Part shown: positions 62,456 through 64,000 of the stretch, piece after piece
How the letters are laid out: each line of letters opens with the position of its first letter
How positions within the stretch are numbered: the stretch's first letter is position 1
Assembly: GCA_964019415.1 (NCBI GenBank)
Contig: OZ025874.1
Coordinates: forward strand, 7,548,592 to 7,612,591
Direction of reading: 5' to 3'
Origin: Ianthella basta
Taxonomy: Eukaryota > Porifera > Demospongiae > Verongiida > Ianthellidae
DNA: 64,000 nt
Position numbers and translations under genes: made by a program
Notes under the pieces: generated by a model
What the model saw: the letters and a program-made list of their open reading frames with translations, nothing else
What the model was told of the DNA's origin: nothing
Databases searched by the model: none

Positions 62456-62688
62456 TCTGAGCTCTCGGGCCTGGAGTATGGCGATCAAATGGAACCGGAG
62501 GTTAATGGACGCAACGTCGCGTCACTGTGACGTAATTATTCCGCCAAGATGGCGGGTACTGTAATGCCGCTGTCTCACGGTCATTCAAATGTACATAGTC
62601 CAATCCACGTTGCGAGTAGACGATCATGAGTAGCTGCCCTTCACGGCATTATGTTAGCAGCGTTCGTTGAAGGAGAAGAATAACATTT

Positions 62689-62850
62689 TTAGTATTTTAT
62701 GTAGCTATGATCGTGGAAATTGAAGCAGACGCGTACGCTGATCCCAAAGAGAACCTCGCCAAGGAAGCAACCAGCTAAGGTGAAGATGTAGGAGCAGTGA
62801 AGCATGAGCTTGCTCTCATAGTAGTCCTTCTTCTCAGCAGACACACGACT
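62689..62850 (-). pseudogene. Orphan last exon of a dispanin-like gene (copy H)
   Basis: Encodes SRVSAEKKDYYESKLMLHCS, TLAGCFLGEVLFGISVRV, then a tail HDHSYIKY and a stop. The invariant Trp of the family is Cys here, Gly-Gly is Gly-Glu, and TM2 is broken by charged residues. The flank 62851-63000 matches intron 3 of copy E (52018-52156), so this is an E-type copy in inverted orientation that lacks exons 1-3. Probably non-functional. Confidence 0.75.
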
Positions 62851-63666
62851 CTGTGTGTGGACGAAGGAAAAGAGACAGCTACTGCGAATGGTTAACCACA
62901 AGAGTCAGGTATAGATGAGATGTATAAACATACATTGCCTCATAAAAACACAATTAAGGCCTAGAAACATGGTTTACAGGCAGCATATATGCTGGTTAAG
63001 GGCAAGCTTTTATACAAATGATGTTCTTTTGCCATCTGCAGAGCATTTACAGTGACATTTCTCAATTCTGGACATGCTTTGGAACAGCTTTGGACAATTA
63101 AGTGATGGCAAGTGTCCTGATTAGAGAGGTAGTTTTGTGTGCATGCATGCCCAAGGACGGTGGAACAGGTAGCCTCCTGTAGCCCCCCCAATAATTCTTG
63201 ATGCTAGAACAGTGGTTATAAGCTGTAGTCGCTACAATGCAACCCCTCAAATAATGCCATGCTCTGGTGCCACTGTGCCTGTCCATACTATTGGGATGGA
63301 CGGCAGCTAGTATTCTCATTGAGGCGTCCTACACACTCAGGTGTCCTCCACAGGTACCGTATGCAACAGACAATTCCTTTTTTCATCCCTACATAAAGAT
63401 TTAACCATGGAAACATGCTTCGTGTGCAGTAAAAGTTGTGAATGTGCACTGCAGTTATATGCTATGAGTTTCTGCATACACATAGTAATATATAAAAGGC
63501 ATACATGCACATGGCTTGGTACAGGTAGTACGGGTACAGCGACAAGTGTAGGTACTTTAATAAGCTCTGTAAAATGTCCACTCAGTATGGCAACATAGCC
63601 AAAATGAAGTTGCGATGCCGGATGGTAACATTAAATGAATAAGCGTTTATACAACACAAATAAATG
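62851..63666. other. Spacer before MRPS21, includes a dispersed repeat copy
   Basis: 62851-63000 is E-type intron sequence; 63000-63280 repeats the block at 55565-55855 (GACATTTCTCAATTCTGGAC, AATAATTCTTGATGC, GGTTATAAGC). The rest has no gene I can support. Confidence 0.6.
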
Positions 63667-63936
63667 TTAAACCGTGGGCAAGGGAGGATGTTGTCTCATT
63701 ACAAAGAGTACTTTTCTTCTCATGCCTTTGTTGTAAATCCTGTTGCATTTCTCGTACTCTTCCCTTTCCCTCTTTTTCGTTGGTTTCTCGTAGTACTTTC
63801 CCCGTATCACCTTAGCAATGAGGCCCTCCCGCCTTAGTTCGCTCTGTAGCTGGTTGTACGCGCCTTGCACTCCTCGTTCACCAACGAGAACAGTACGAGC
63901 AGCGGAAACTGGAATGTAGGGCAGCCTGGCCGCCAT
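63667..63936 (-). CDS. MRPS21: Mitochondrial ribosomal protein bS21m
   Basis: Single exon, 89 residues, start in AAAATGGCGG context. Small-subunit protein of the mitochondrial ribosome. The conserved core is ARTVLVGERGVQGAYNQL, GKYYEKPTKKREREEYEKC and RIYNKGMRRKVLFVMRQ, matching animal MRPS21 in order, spacing and total length (human 87 residues). Complete with TAA. Confidence 0.95.
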   Translation of the reverse strand: MAARLPYIPVSAARTVLVGERGVQGAYNQLQSELRREGLIAKVIRGKYYEKPTKKREREEYEKCNRIYNKGMRRKVLFVMRQHPPLPTV

Positions 63937-64000
63937 TTTGTGGAGCCAATGAATACACTCACTTGCCAGTATGAATCTTTTTATAATAGGCCGATTTTTG

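Larger units (their letters stand above)
55859..62498. repeat. Right arm of the inverted duplication (contains gene G and a LINE)
   Basis: Reverse complement of 52566-55679, interrupted at 57708-61162 by the LINE-like element. The outer end is GGAACCGG at 62491-62498; beyond it the two sides differ. Confidence 0.9.

Overview
This is an intron-rich invertebrate animal genome segment. Ordinary animal housekeeping genes (FYCO1, NFU1, PRIM1, a PCTP-type START protein, PEMT, an acyl-CoA dehydrogenase, MRPS21) have many short exons with GT/AG borders and introns full of simple repeats. The compact layout and the types of retroelement would suit a demosponge, but no feature here proves the species. 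All exon borders were read by eye from splice motifs, reading phase and protein family knowledge; none was tested by alignment or RNA data.

Left part (1-33.9 kb), housekeeping genes: the 3' part of a FYCO1-like autophagy adaptor (370-8290, +; coiled coil, FYVE, LIR-like motif, GOLD); NFU1 iron-sulfur scaffold (9332-13224, -); DNA primase small subunit PRIM1 (14617-17783, -, complete in nine exons). PRIM1 is head to head, with 77 bp between start codons, with a PCTP/START lipid-transfer gene (17861-20535, +). Next come single-exon PEMT (21119-21703, -) and a four-exon acyl-CoA dehydrogenase (21980-31190, -). The first intron of the latter holds a 6.25-kb decayed DIRS/Ngaro-like tyrosine-recombinase retrotransposon (24119-30370) and an 84-bp MITE with a perfect 9-bp target duplication.

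Right part (33.9-63 kb), a lineage-specific gene cluster: seven intact copies (A-G), one decayed copy and one orphan last exon of a small two-membrane-segment protein family with a CD225/dispanin-like core. Each intact copy has four exons with the same phases, starting with a 19-nt coding exon. The first ~62 nt of the last exon are identical in all seven intact genes, while exon 2 and the C-terminal tail differ. Copies A-F are on the + strand. Copy G is on the - strand as the mirror image of F, in a young inverted duplication (arms about 52566-55679 and 55859-62498). A 3.45-kb LINE-like element (57708-61162) has inserted in one arm only, with an 11-bp target duplication. Smaller foldback and TIR elements lie between the copies.

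The window ends with single-exon MRPS21 (63667-63936, -). The strongest candidate for something undescribed is the dispanin-like cluster with its homogenised exon and fresh palindrome; next is the LINE family with an N-terminal Cys-rich module and a conserved C-terminal domain, seen in four places.
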